From: Confluentibacter sediminis
GTDB taxonomy: Bacteria > Bacteroidota > Bacteroidia > Flavobacteriales > Flavobacteriaceae
DNA: 64,000 nucleotides
Assembly: GCF_003258355.1 (NCBI RefSeq)
Contig: NZ_QKPO01000001.1
Location: 186,001 to 250,000, forward strand
Direction: 5' to 3'
Position numbers and translations under genes: made by a program. The notes beneath the pieces were generated by a model, which saw nothing but the letters and a program-made list of their open reading frames with translations, made no database searches and was not told the origin of the DNA. Of the stretch, positions 8,933 to 17,182 are shown in pieces. The first letter of the stretch is position 1. Every line of letters begins with the position of its first letter.

Positions 8933-8940
8933 CCAAAATT
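8933..8940 (+). promoter_or_regulatory. -7 promoter box for ndk
   Basis: TACTTTTG matches TAnnTTTG. The nearest upstream TTG (8902-8904) is 28 bases away, longer than the usual spacing. A start near 8947 gives ndk a leader of about 97 bases. Confidence 0.5.
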
Positions 8941-9043
8941 AAAAGAAGTTTGTGAGTCTGTTTTCTGAAAATTTATTTTTGTTATCTCATGAAAACGTAT
9001 TTATCAAATTATTAAAAAAACGGAATAAATTTAAAATAAAAAA

Positions 9044-9463
9044 ATGGCAACAAATAGAACATTTACTATGCTAAAGCCAGATGCTGTTGAAAAAGGGCAT
9101 ATTGGTGCGATACTTGAAAAAATTTCAGCTTCTGGATTTAAAATTGTAGCAATGAAATTAACACGAATGACAAAGGCCGATGCAGAAACTTTTTATGGAA
9201 TTCATAAAGATCGCCCGTTTTTTGGTGAATTGGTTGAGTATATGACTCGTGGCCCTATTGTAGCTGCTATTTTAGAAAAAGACAATGCTGTTGAAGACTT
9301 TAGAACCTTGATTGGTGCTACAAATCCTGCGGATGCTGCCGAGGGTACTATACGTAAAATGTATGCGGCTTCTTTAGGTGAAAATGCAGTGCATGGTAGT
9401 GATAGTGATGATAATGCTGCTATTGAAGGGGCTTTTCATTTTTCAGGTAGAGAGATGTTTTAA
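9044..9463 (+). CDS. ndk: nucleoside diphosphate kinase
   Basis: A 139-residue enzyme that passes phosphate from ATP to other nucleoside diphosphates through a phospho-histidine. The active-site histidine is H117 in ENAVHGSDS. The start [13 protein letters not shown] and the segment [17 protein letters not shown] are family signatures. Full length and standing alone, with its own promoter box and a strong terminator. Confidence 0.97.
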   Translation: MATNRTFTMLKPDAVEKGHIGAILEKISASGFKIVAMKLTRMTKADAETFYGIHKDRPFFGELVEYMTRGPIVAAILEKDNAVEDFRTLIGATNPADAAEGTIRKMYAASLGENAVHGSDSDDNAAIEGAFHFSGREMF

Positions 9464-9489
9464 AAACATTTATAGAATTATTTATATTA

Positions 9490-9517
9490 AAAAGCCTGCT
9501 AAATTTAGCAGGCTTTT
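9490..9517. terminator. bidirectional terminator between ndk and a cold-shock gene
   Basis: AAAAGCCTGCTAAA (9490-9503) followed directly by its complement TTTAGCAGGCTTTT (9504-9517). T-rich tracts occur on both strands after the stem, so it can end ndk (plus) and the first cold-shock gene (minus). Confidence 0.85.
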
Positions 9518-9557
9518 AAATTTCTCAAAAGTTAAAATAATAGATAATAGATATATA

Positions 9558-9749
9558 TTAGATGACTTTTACGTTTACTGCGTTTAAACCTTTTCTACCT
9601 TCCTGTAAATCAAATTCAACGGTATCGCCTTCGCGAATCTCGTCAACTAATCCAGAAATGTGAACAAAATGCTCTTTTTTCGAACCTTCTTCAACAATGA
9701 ATCCAAAACCTTTAGAATCATTAAAGAATTTTACTGTTCCTTTACTCAT
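9558..9749 (-). CDS. cold-shock domain protein (CspA family)
   Basis: A 63-residue single cold-shock domain that binds single-stranded nucleic acid and melts RNA structure. RNP1 is KGFGFI and RNP2 is HFVHIS. It differs from the neighbouring cold-shock protein at six positions, so the two are a recent tandem duplication. It has its own promoter inside a 31-base palindrome (9758-9788) and an independent terminator. The leader appears short (about 20 bases), unlike the long thermosensor leader of E. coli cspA. Confidence 0.95.
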   Translation of the reverse strand: MSKGTVKFFNDSKGFGFIVEEGSKKEHFVHISGLVDEIREGDTVEFDLQEGRKGLNAVNVKVI

Positions 9750-9757
9750 ATTAAAAA

Positions 9758-9788
9758 TATTATATTTGTTATTGTAACAAATATAATA
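9758..9788 (-). promoter_or_regulatory. palindromic promoter/operator of the first cold-shock gene
   Basis: Two perfect 14-base arms, TATTATATTTGTTA (9758-9771) and TAACAAATATAATA (9775-9788), surround a 3-base centre. The right arm contains the minus-strand -7 box TATATTTG (9785-9778) that should drive the cold-shock gene. The left arm contains the identical box on the plus strand (9761-9768). A repressor binding here would cover the promoter. Confidence 0.55.
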
Positions 9789-9810
9789 GAAAAAGTTATT
9801 GAACCAACAA

Positions 9811-9840
9811 AAAAGCCTATCAATTAATTGACAGGCTTTT
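9811..9840 (-). terminator. terminator of the second cold-shock gene
   Basis: AAAAGCCT-A-TCAATT / AATTGA-C-AGGCTTTT forms a stem with one A/C mismatch. Read on the minus strand it ends in a run of six T. It isolates the two cold-shock genes transcriptionally. Confidence 0.8.
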
Positions 9841-9865
9841 ACATTGTAAATTGTTAAAGTATATA

Positions 9866-10057
9866 TTAGATTACTTTTACGTTTACTGCATTTAGACCTT
9901 TTTTACCTTCTTGTAAATCGAATTCTACTGCATCACCCTCACGAATTTCATCTACTAATCCAGAAATGTGTACAAAATGTTCTTTGTTGTTGCCATCTTC
10001 AGTGATGAATCCAAAACCTTTAGAATCGTTGAAGAATTTTACGGTACCTTTACTCAT
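9866..10057 (-). CDS. cold-shock domain protein (CspA family), tandem paralogue
   Basis: A 63-residue cold-shock domain with RNP1 KGFGFI and RNP2 HFVHIS, 57 of 63 residues identical to the neighbouring copy. The differences cluster in the loop after RNP1 (FITEDGNNKEH here, FIVEEGSKKEH there). Separate promoter and terminator imply independent regulation of the two copies. Confidence 0.95.
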   Translation of the reverse strand: MSKGTVKFFNDSKGFGFITEDGNNKEHFVHISGLVDEIREGDAVEFDLQEGKKGLNAVNVKVI

Positions 10058-10083
10058 TGTTATAAATATAAAAAATTAAGTGC

Positions 10084-10091
10084 CAAAGATA
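10084..10091 (-). promoter_or_regulatory. -7 promoter box of the second cold-shock gene
   Basis: Minus-strand TATCTTTG matches TAnnTTTG, 27 bases upstream of the start codon, giving a leader of about 20 bases. The long palindrome of the sister promoter is absent here. Confidence 0.5.
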
Positions 10092-10157
10092 GTATTATAA
10101 TTGGGAATAACTAGTGATTTTTTGTTTTATATTTTTTATTTAATTTATTGATTTTCA

Positions 10158-10454
10158 TTATCGTAGCACTAATTTTTTAATTATGGGCTTTCCAAGCTCT
10201 TCATTTAGCATGCTAATAATTTTTTCTTTACCGTAGCTTAGTTCTTCACGAAGTACGCTGGAACTCAATTGTATATAAAGAATGTCGCGTTCTAATTGTA
10301 CAGAGGTTGTGTAGTTATTAACCCCATTACCCATTAAGTTCGCCCAAGCATCTGCAACGTTTACTTTATTTAAACCCGTTTCTAATTTGTTGGTTTCAAC
10401 AAATTCTTTGAGTGCATCTGCAATGCTAATATGTTCGTTATTGCGTTTTGCCAT
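10158..10454 (-). CDS. DUF721 (DciA-like) protein
   Basis: A 98-residue protein of the DUF721 family, distantly related to DciA, which helps load the replicative helicase in bacteria lacking DnaC. The core VADAWANLMGNGVNNYT and DILYIQLSSSVLREEL matches the family's W-x-x-x-hG and LxVxxxSsxxxxEL pattern. In flavobacteria it normally sits next to recF. Here a 2H phosphoesterase gene lies between them. The helicase-loading role is an inference from the family. Confidence 0.8.
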   Translation of the reverse strand: MAKRNNEHISIADALKEFVETNKLETGLNKVNVADAWANLMGNGVNNYTTSVQLERDILYIQLSSSVLREELSYGKEKIISMLNEELGKPIIKKLVLR

Positions 10455-10485
10455 TGTTTTTATTTAGAATCTAACAAACTATAGT

Positions 10486-11166
10486 TTAGATATTGAATTC
10501 ATGTAATTTCTTTACAAGTTTCTCTTTTTGATACCAATCATTATAAACCAATTCTAACTCATTTACTTCAAAAGAACCAAACTCATAATTTTTGTAGGCT
10601 TCAATTGCGTTTAAAAAGTCTGATTTATTCTTTAATTTTTCCTGAAATCTAATAACTGTAGTATGCGCCGTTTGTATGGAATACCGCTTGTCTATACTTT
10701 GTTGTAAGTTACTGTTTTTAAAGTTCTTTCTTAAATTATTTCTAATAATATTTAAAGACTCGTTATTCATAAAGCCTTGAATCATGATGCAAGAGGTTGA
10801 TGCCGTAATACCTTTAAAATCAATGTTAATTTTAGGGTTTTTAGTTAAGCTCTTTGATATTACATCAATGTATTCTGAAATATTTATACGCTCTAACTCA
10901 AATCCATCATAGCACGAAATGATAGACATTACGGTAATATGGATATCTGAATTTTGATAATAATATTGTTTCGGGTCTATAGATTTAAATTCATTTAAAA
11001 ATTTTTGAATGTTATTTTTAATGTCATCTGGTGGTCTTATAAGGAGGGTTATTCCAAATCTGTTATCTGAAGACGAGTTAATTAGAGGGTCAATCTCATA
11101 ATCATCATTCCTGATTTTTCTAATGGAATCGGTATACAGTATATTGTAATGTGTTTTTAAATCCAT
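10486..11166 (-). CDS. 2H phosphoesterase superfamily protein (LigT-like)
   Basis: A 226-residue protein with two H-x-T-h motifs, DIHITVMS (H76, T78) and AHTTVIRF (H168, T170), about 90 residues apart. This is the hallmark of 2H phosphoesterases, which open 2',3'-cyclic phosphates or act on related RNA ends and cyclic nucleotides. There is no signal peptide. It sits between recF (15 bases downstream of it) and DUF721 (31 bases before), and reads in the same direction. Its high Asn/Ile/Lys content suggests a more AT-rich origin than its neighbours. Substrate unknown. Confidence 0.68.
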   Translation of the reverse strand: MDLKTHYNILYTDSIRKIRNDDYEIDPLINSSSDNRFGITLLIRPPDDIKNNIQKFLNEFKSIDPKQYYYQNSDIHITVMSIISCYDGFELERINISEYIDVISKSLTKNPKINIDFKGITASTSCIMIQGFMNNESLNIIRNNLRKNFKNSNLQQSIDKRYSIQTAHTTVIRFQEKLKNKSDFLNAIEAYKNYEFGSFEVNELELVYNDWYQKEKLVKKLHEFNI

Positions 11167-11180
11167 TCAATTATTAATGA

Positions 11181-12260
11181 TTACAATTTAAACATTTCAT
11201 AAGATTGATGCACTTGTTTTATAACCTGTTCTGTGCGTTCGGCATGGGTGTCGCTAATAAAAAGCTGACCAAAATGCTCATCGTTGACTAACTTAATGAT
11301 TTGTGAGACACGATTTTCATCTAATTTATCAAAAATATCATCTAATAATAGAATAGGATTGACACCACTTTGAGCTTTTATAAAATCGAATTGTGCCAGT
11401 TTTAAAGCAATTAAAAACGATTTTTGCTGTCCTTGGCTTCCGAATTTTTTAATGGGATGTTCCTCAATGTTAAAACTTAAATCGTCTTTATGAATGCCTA
11501 CATTGGTATATTGTAGGGCTTTATCTTTATGAATGTTCTTTTGTAAAAGAACGTTTAGGTTGTTTTCAAACAAATCGCTTTCATAAGTTAATTCTACCAC
11601 TTCATTCTCGTTACTTATTACTTTATAGCGTGCTTTAAAAACGGGGATAAATGCCTTTAAAAAAGCATCACGCTTTTCAAAAATCCGAGTGCCATACTCG
11701 GTTAATTGTGTGTTATATACAGCAATCGTGTCGGCATTAAAGGTATGGTTTAAAGCAAAATACTTTAATAAAGCATTGCGTTGAGCCAATACTTTAGTGT
11801 ATTTAATTAAGTCTGTTAAATAAGCTTTATCGCTTTGTGAAATCACGCTATCAATAAATTTTCGACGAGTTTCACTACCTTCAATAATAAGGTCTCTATC
11901 GGCTGGCGAAATAATAACTAAGGGCAGCAAACCAATATGGTCGCTAAATTTCTCATATATTTTTCCGTTGCGCTTTATTACTTTTTTTTGTCCACGTTTT
12001 AAACTAACAACGACTTTTTCTGTAGTATCATTTTTATGATAATCTCCATTTATTACAAAAAAATCTTCGTCGTGTTTAATATTTTGAGTGGCTACAGGAT
12101 TAAAATAGCTTTTTCCGAAGGATAAATGATAAATAGCATCTAAAACATTGGTTTTCCCTATCCCATTATTACCTACAATACAGTTTATTTTGTCATTAAA
12201 GACAAATGATTTGCTATCAAAATTTTTATAATTAAGAAGTGAAAGCGATTTTAAAATCAT
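11181..12260 (-). CDS. recF: DNA replication and repair protein RecF
   Basis: A 359-residue SMC-like ATPase that loads RecA at single-strand gaps with RecO and RecR. The Walker A motif is GNNGIGKT (30-37), the signature region [17 protein letters not shown], and the Walker B region [16 protein letters not shown]. Full length. It heads the minus-strand run to the 2H phosphoesterase and DUF721, and is divergent from the TPR gene. Confidence 0.96.
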   Translation of the reverse strand: MILKSLSLLNYKNFDSKSFVFNDKINCIVGNNGIGKTNVLDAIYHLSFGKSYFNPVATQNIKHDEDFFVINGDYHKNDTTEKVVVSLKRGQKKVIKRNGKIYEKFSDHIGLLPLVIISPADRDLIIEGSETRRKFIDSVISQSDKAYLTDLIKYTKVLAQRNALLKYFALNHTFNADTIAVYNTQLTEYGTRIFEKRDAFLKAFIPVFKARYKVISNENEVVELTYESDLFENNLNVLLQKNIHKDKALQYTNVGIHKDDLSFNIEEHPIKKFGSQGQQKSFLIALKLAQFDFIKAQSGVNPILLLDDIFDKLDENRVSQIIKLVNDEHFGQLFISDTHAERTEQVIKQVHQSYEMFKL

Positions 12261-12364
12261 ATAAATAACAACTTATAGGGTGTTTGGAGTGCAAACTCGT
12301 AAAAAGAACTGCAAATTATTGAAAAATATCAAATAAATACCCTTTTAGTTATGAAGAAAAATTA

Positions 12365-12372
12365 TATTTTTG
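12365..12372 (+). promoter_or_regulatory. -7 promoter box for the TPR-ribH transcript
   Basis: TATTTTTG matches TAnnTTTG, with a TTAG at 12345-12348 roughly where the -33 element should be. The expected start (about 12379) lies upstream of ATG 12394 but downstream of the in-frame TTG at 12370, so it decides the start codon of the next gene. Confidence 0.55.
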
Positions 12373-12393
12373 CGGCGCATTAAAATACAATAC

Positions 12394-13164
12394 ATGGCAA
12401 CTTATAGTAAAAAAGGAAATAAACCAAGAACAAAGGAAGAGATAGAACACAATATTGAAGAGGGTTCTACAACAGCAGAGGTTTTTAATACACTTGATCA
12501 ATCGGCTTCAAGAACAGAAGCATTTGTTGAAAAAAACCAAAAATTCATTTTTATTATAATTGGTCTTGTTGCAGCAATTGTATTGGGATATCTAGGATAT
12601 AAAGAATATATCGCTAAACCAAAACAAGTAGAAGCCATGAATGAAATGTTTCAAGCCCAAAAATATTTTAATGAAGCAATAAATGGTGTAGAAAAAGATT
12701 CTTTATTCAATTTGGCATTAAATGGGGGTGAAGGTAAATATGGTTTCCTAGATATTATAAAAGAATACAATGGTACTCCAGCAGCCAATTTAGCTAATTA
12801 TTGTGCAGGAACAGCTTATTTAAGATTGAAAGATTATAAAAAAGCAGTAGAGCATTTAAGTGATTTTAAAAGTGATGATGAAATATTGGCACCGTTAGCA
12901 AAAGGAAATATTGGTGATGCCTTTGTACAATTAAATCAGCCAGAAGATGCTTTGGATTATTACGAGCAGGCAGCCAATATGAGAACAAATGGGTACACAG
13001 CACCTATGTATTTATACAAAGCAGGTACCATTGCTTTAGAACTTGGAAAAGCTGATAAAGCATTAAGTCATTTTCAAAAAATTAAAGATGAATTTCCTAA
13101 TTCTACAGAAGCAGCTACTATTGATGTGTTTATAGGAAAAGCACAAGTGTTGGCAAACAAATAA
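12394..13164 (+). CDS. membrane-anchored tetratricopeptide repeat protein
   Basis: A 256-residue protein with a cytoplasmic N-terminal segment, one membrane helix (about 50-72, FIFIIIGLVAAIVLGYLGY) and a periplasmic C-terminal region of TPR units (for example LAKGNIGDAFVQLNQPEDAL and YLYKAGTIALELGKADKAL). The topology resembles YfgM, which links the Sec translocon to periplasmic chaperones, though the family link is loose. I start at ATG 12394 because an upstream in-frame TTG (12370) overlaps the -7 box. ribH begins one base after its stop. Confidence 0.82.
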   Translation: MATYSKKGNKPRTKEEIEHNIEEGSTTAEVFNTLDQSASRTEAFVEKNQKFIFIIIGLVAAIVLGYLGYKEYIAKPKQVEAMNEMFQAQKYFNEAINGVEKDSLFNLALNGGEGKYGFLDIIKEYNGTPAANLANYCAGTAYLRLKDYKKAVEHLSDFKSDDEILAPLAKGNIGDAFVQLNQPEDALDYYEQAANMRTNGYTAPMYLYKAGTIALELGKADKALSHFQKIKDEFPNSTEAATIDVFIGKAQVLANK

Positions 13165-13165
13165 T

Positions 13166-13651
13166 ATGGCAACAGCTAATAAAAACTTATCCGATTACGA
13201 TAAATCAACAATCCCAAATGCGAAAGGTTTTCGGTTTGGGATTGTTGTTTCAGAATGGAATGACTCCATTACCGAAGGATTATTTCAAGGGGCATATAAT
13301 GCCTTAATTGAAAACGGTGTTTTACAAAACAATATTATAAAATGGGATGTTCCTGGTAGTTTTGAACTTATTTATGGTTGTAAAAAGATGCAGGAACAAA
13401 AAGTAGATGCTGTCATTGCCATAGGTAGTGTTATTCAAGGCGAAACCAAGCATTTCGATTTTGTATGTGAAGGCGTTACCCAAGGCATAAAAGATTTAAA
13501 TATATTACACGATACGCCCGTTATTTTTTGTGTACTTACAGATAATACGCTGCAACAAGCCATAGACCGTTCTGGTGGTAAACATGGCAATAAAGGTACA
13601 GAAGCTGCCATTGCTGCTATAAAAATGGCTTTTCTAAGCAAGAATAGTTAG
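13166..13651 (+). CDS. ribH: 6,7-dimethyl-8-ribityllumazine synthase
   Basis: A 161-residue enzyme of riboflavin synthesis that condenses 5-amino-6-ribitylaminouracil with 3,4-dihydroxy-2-butanone 4-phosphate. Visible motifs are VVSEWND (substrate-stacking Trp31), DVPGSFEL, GSVIQGETKHFDF (catalytic His96) and the C-terminal NKGTEAAIAAIKM. Full length. It is probably co-transcribed with the TPR gene. Confidence 0.96.
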   Translation: MATANKNLSDYDKSTIPNAKGFRFGIVVSEWNDSITEGLFQGAYNALIENGVLQNNIIKWDVPGSFELIYGCKKMQEQKVDAVIAIGSVIQGETKHFDFVCEGVTQGIKDLNILHDTPVIFCVLTDNTLQQAIDRSGGKHGNKGTEAAIAAIKMAFLSKNS

Positions 13652-13959
13652 AGACATAAGTTGCTTAGTTTCTAAGAGGCAAATAATCGAAGTGACTAAG
13701 CTTAAAAAGTTTCTGAGATACAAAGTGAAAATAATTTGAAGGCTTAAAGTAACAATTATTAAACGTCTCTAAGCTTTTTTTACTTTTCAGAATTTTACTT
13801 TATAACTTTTAAATTGTGCCGTTCTTTAACCCTGTACTTGGCAACTCTGTAACTTTGACACTAAATAGCTTTAAAACAACTGTTAACAATTTTTAGCAAT
13901 TCCTTTCTTAGTTTCTACCTATTTTTAAGTATTTTTGATGAGTTAGCAATCCAATTATT
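13652..13959. other. 308-base gap between ribH and a small membrane protein gene
   Basis: No gene is visible. The first half contains degenerate copies of short TTAG/CTAA words (for example TTGCTTAGTTTCTAAGAGGCAA near 13662-13683) that could fold weakly, a style of spacer seen elsewhere in this window. A -7 box TATTTTTG lies at 13930-13937 for the following genes. No clear terminator follows ribH. Confidence 0.5.
13930..13937 (+). promoter_or_regulatory. -7 promoter box for the small-protein/mutL/rhomboid run
   Basis: TATTTTTG matches TAnnTTTG. The expected start near 13944 lies about 16 bases before the TTG start codon at 13960, supporting that unusual start. Confidence 0.5.
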
Positions 13960-14196
13960 TTGTTTAATCAGCGTAAGAATAAATCGTTCAATTATAAACC
14001 TAGATTTTCTAGAGAAACAGATTCAGATGCCAATCTGGAGGACACTTCTAAATCAAGAGATTTTATTTCTAAATGGAAGCATGATAGCCATTTGAATAAA
14101 CGTAAAGTAAAAGCAGGCATGTCAATGCGAATACTCATATTGATTTTGGTATTATTATTGATTTGTATGTATGTATTGGAAAAAAAATACATGTAA
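13960..14196 (+). CDS. small single-pass membrane protein (family A copy)
   Basis: A 78-residue protein with a basic N-terminal motif QRKNKSFNYKPRF and one C-terminal membrane helix (about 54-72). The next gene encodes a relative with the same layout, LRKNKKFSYTPRY. The start is TTG: an in-frame stop at 13939-13941 excludes an earlier ATG, and a later ATG would delete the conserved motif. Proteins like this next to ribH are sometimes labelled riboflavin synthase subunit beta in databases. Nothing in the sequence supports an enzymatic role. Confidence 0.7.
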   Translation: MFNQRKNKSFNYKPRFSRETDSDANLEDTSKSRDFISKWKHDSHLNKRKVKAGMSMRILILILVLLLICMYVLEKKYM

Positions 14197-14214
14197 CTTA
14201 AAAACTAAGTAATT

Positions 14215-14502
14215 ATGGGACTTTTGAAATTACGTAAAAACAAAAAATTCAGTTATACACCTCGTTATTTTGATGATAAAGGAGAAGGCAATCCTTTTGA
14301 GATTAAACATAAATTTGACGATTTTAGAAAAACGGTAGGAAGTAATAACGGACTGAAAACCAAATTTAATAATGCAATAGATGATTTTAAAACAAACCCA
14401 GATAAAGACGCTAATAGACGTATATTGATTATTGCAGCCATTCTGCTTCTTATATGTCTTTTTATCATTGGGTTCGATTTATCTATTTTCTTTTCAAAGT
14501 AA
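14215..14502 (+). CDS. small single-pass membrane protein (family A copy)
   Basis: A 95-residue protein with an N-terminal basic/aromatic motif (LRKNKKFSYTPRYFDD), a polar middle and one C-terminal membrane helix (about 70-92, ILIIAAILLLICLFIIGFDL). It is paralogous to the gene 18 bases upstream and ends 3 bases before mutL. N-terminus probably cytoplasmic by the positive-inside rule. Function unknown. Confidence 0.78.
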   Translation: MGLLKLRKNKKFSYTPRYFDDKGEGNPFEIKHKFDDFRKTVGSNNGLKTKFNNAIDDFKTNPDKDANRRILIIAAILLLICLFIIGFDLSIFFSK

Positions 14503-14505
14503 TAC

Positions 14506-16359
14506 ATGGCAGACATTATACAGCTTTTGCCAGATCATGTGGCTAACCAAATTGCTGCTGGAGAGGTTGTACAACGTCCAGCTTCTGTTGTTAAGGAGCT
14601 TTTGGAAAACGCTATTGATGCTGAGGCTACTCTTATTAAACTTATAATAAAAGATTCAGGAAAAACCCTTGTTCAAGTCATTGATAATGGAAAGGGGATG
14701 AGTACTACCGATGCCCGACTGAGTTTTGAGCGTCATGCGACTTCTAAAATCCGTACAGCAGACGATTTATTTCAGCTTCATACTAAAGGATTTCGTGGAG
14801 AAGCATTGGCAAGTATTGCTGCTATTGCCCACGTAGAATTAAAAACCAAACAAGAAAATGATGAGGTTGGTAATGTTATTATTATAGAGGGAAGTACTAT
14901 GGTGTCCCAAGATGTGGTGGTTACTCCAAAAGGGACCTCCATTGCGGTGAAAAATTTATTTTTTAATATTCCAGCTCGACGTAATTTTTTAAAATCAAAT
15001 ACCGTAGAATTGCGTCATGTTATGGATGAATTTCATCGGGTGGCGTTGGCGCATCCCAATATTTCATTTTCATTTTATAATAATGGAAGCGATGTTTTTA
15101 ATCTTCCACCAGGTAATTACAGGCAGCGTATTGTTAATATATTCGGTAATAAAACCAATGAAAAATTGGTGCCTGTTGAAGAAAACACCGAGGTTTTAAA
15201 AATATCAGGCTTTGTAGGCAAACCCGAATTTTCTAAGAAAACCAGAGGTGAACAATACTTTTTTGTGAATGATAGATTTATAAAAAGTGGTTATTTAAAT
15301 CATGCTATTTCCTCTGCATTTGATGGCTTATTAAAAAACGGAGTACATCCTAGTTATTTTTTATATTTAACCGTAAATCCGCAAACAATAGATATCAATA
15401 TTCATCCTACTAAAACAGAAATTAAATTTGATGATGAGCATACATTGTACGCCTTGTTACGATCGGCGGTAAAACATAGTTTAGGTCAGTTTAATATCGC
15501 TCCAGTACTTGATTTTGAACATGATCCTAATTTAGATACACCATATAGTTATAAAAACATACATGCCAATACACCTGTTATTGAGGTGGATAGAAGTTTT
15601 AATCCATTTAAAGAAAGTGGTAATTCTAGCAGACAACACACTACAACTTTTAAAAACGAAACGTCGAATCATTGGGATAGTTTGTATGTGGGATTGGAAT
15701 CTAAAGGAAACAGTTTTAAACAAGAATTTAGTGAAGTTCATTTTGAAAGCGAAGAATCGAGCGAATCTATTTTTGATAATGATACACAAGTAGAACAGGC
15801 TCAGACAACCTATCAGCTTCATAATAAATACATCGTGAGCACCATTAAATCTGGAATGCTTATTTTAGATCAGTATCGAGCACATCAGCGTATTTTATAT
15901 GAAGATTTTCTCAAGTGTATGACTATAAAAGAAGGGATGAGTCAGCAGTTATTGTTTCCGTTAGAACTTCATTTTTCAACAAAAGATATAGAGATTATTA
16001 AACAGTTAAAAGACGATTTGGAACATGCCGGTTTTGTATTTTCAAATATTCATAACGAAGGTGTTGAAATCATAGGCTTGCCTGTAAATATTCCAGAGAA
16101 AGAAGTTATTAGTATTTTAGAGTATTTAATAAGTGATGTGGAAAATGAAGTGCCAGATAGTAATTTTAGTGCCACCGATTTATTGGCAAAATCCATGGCG
16201 AAAAGTTTAGCTATCAAACGCGGACAATCCCTTAAAAAAGATGAACAAGAGCATTTGGTAAACAGCTTATTTGCATGTAAAGAGCCTAATGTATCACCCA
16301 ATAATAAAGCAACGTTTATTACCATGAGCGTTGATGAATTGGATAAAAAATTTATATAG
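14506..16359 (+). CDS. mutL: DNA mismatch repair protein MutL
   Basis: A 617-residue GHKL ATPase that links MutS to downstream steps of mismatch repair. ATPase motifs are AGEVVQRPASVVKELLEN (catalytic Glu31), DNGKGM and GFRGEALASI. A long variable linker spans about residues 340-430. The C-terminal dimerisation domain carries DQYRAHQRILYE (from residue 455), where the canonical endonuclease motif is DQHAxxExxxxE. The His and first Glu are replaced, and the later CPHGRP-type motif reads SPNNKA. The protein may lack nicking activity. It starts 3 bases after the small membrane gene and is followed by a rhomboid gene 3 bases on. Confidence 0.95.
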   Translation: MADIIQLLPDHVANQIAAGEVVQRPASVVKELLENAIDAEATLIKLIIKDSGKTLVQVIDNGKGMSTTDARLSFERHATSKIRTADDLFQLHTKGFRGEALASIAAIAHVELKTKQENDEVGNVIIIEGSTMVSQDVVVTPKGTSIAVKNLFFNIPARRNFLKSNTVELRHVMDEFHRVALAHPNISFSFYNNGSDVFNLPPGNYRQRIVNIFGNKTNEKLVPVEENTEVLKISGFVGKPEFSKKTRGEQYFFVNDRFIKSGYLNHAISSAFDGLLKNGVHPSYFLYLTVNPQTIDINIHPTKTEIKFDDEHTLYALLRSAVKHSLGQFNIAPVLDFEHDPNLDTPYSYKNIHANTPVIEVDRSFNPFKESGNSSRQHTTTFKNETSNHWDSLYVGLESKGNSFKQEFSEVHFESEESSESIFDNDTQVEQAQTTYQLHNKYIVSTIKSGMLILDQYRAHQRILYEDFLKCMTIKEGMSQQLLFPLELHFSTKDIEIIKQLKDDLEHAGFVFSNIHNEGVEIIGLPVNIPEKEVISILEYLISDVENEVPDSNFSATDLLAKSMAKSLAIKRGQSLKKDEQEHLVNSLFACKEPNVSPNNKATFITMSVDELDKKFI

Positions 16360-16362
16360 ATT

Positions 16363-17181
16363 ATGATGAGGATTTCAGAAACCGTTAAGCATTTAATAAT
16401 CATTAATGTGATTATGTTTGTGGGTACTTTGAGTATTGGGAATGGTATTTTTTATGATTTGTTTGCAATGCATTTCCCGGAAAATGAATCATTTCGTTAT
16501 TGGCAAATAATGACTCATATGTTTATGCATGGCGGTGTTACCCACATTTTATTTAATATGTTTGCTTTATGGATGTTTGGTACGCCTGTTGAAAATGTTT
16601 TAGGAAGTAAAAAATTCTTATTTATATATTTTTCTGCAGGATTGGGAGCAGTTGCATTACAAGTTGGATATTATTATTATGAATTTTATAGTGCTTATAG
16701 AGGTATCGCAGATTTGGGTATTAATAGTGAAATGTTGAGAAAAATAGTTTCAATTGATGCTAGTGATGGTCAATATATAAAAGGAGAAATCTTAAGCAAA
16801 CAAATGTTGCCAATTTTAAAGTCATATAATTTTAATCCAGATTTAATAGATGGTAATGCATTTAAGTCATTATTTGACATGAATGTTATAGCTAGAAATA
16901 GCATGGTAGGTGCCTCTGGTTGTATTATGGGTATTTTGGCAGCGTTTGGTATGATGAATCCCAATGCGGAACTCATGATGATTTTTTTGCCCATTCCTAT
17001 AAAAGCTAAATATTTTATTCCAGGGATTATAATTTTAGATTTAATTTCAGGGGTTACTGGTCAGTCTTTTTTCAGCCCAAGTAATACAGCATATATGGCG
17101 CATGTTGGTGGTGCATTAACAGGATTTTTAATTATGTGGTATTGGAAAAAAAATCAATTTAATAAAAACCGTTGGAATTAA
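16363..17181 (+). CDS. rhomboid family intramembrane serine protease
   Basis: A 272-residue polytopic membrane protease that cuts substrates inside the bilayer. Visible are the loop motif HMFMHGGVTHILFNMFALW, the catalytic serine motif VGASGCIMG (in the fourth helix) and the catalytic histidine in AHVGGALTGF. An insertion of about 60 residues separates helices 3 and 4. A second ATG at 16366 is an equally possible start. The stop is one base before the next rhomboid gene. Substrates unknown. Confidence 0.92.
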   Translation: MMRISETVKHLIIINVIMFVGTLSIGNGIFYDLFAMHFPENESFRYWQIMTHMFMHGGVTHILFNMFALWMFGTPVENVLGSKKFLFIYFSAGLGAVALQVGYYYYEFYSAYRGIADLGINSEMLRKIVSIDASDGQYIKGEILSKQMLPILKSYNFNPDLIDGNAFKSLFDMNVIARNSMVGASGCIMGILAAFGMMNPNAELMMIFLPIPIKAKYFIPGIIILDLISGVTGQSFFSPSNTAYMAHVGGALTGFLIMWYWKKNQFNKNRWN

Positions 17182-17182
17182 A

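Noticed and set aside
9378-9587. 69-codon plus-strand ORF after ndk
   Set aside because: It is a shifted frame of the ndk end running through the terminator.
13166-14502. Riboflavin synthase subunit genes after ribH
   Set aside because: The two small ORFs encode single-pass membrane proteins with no flavin-enzyme motif.
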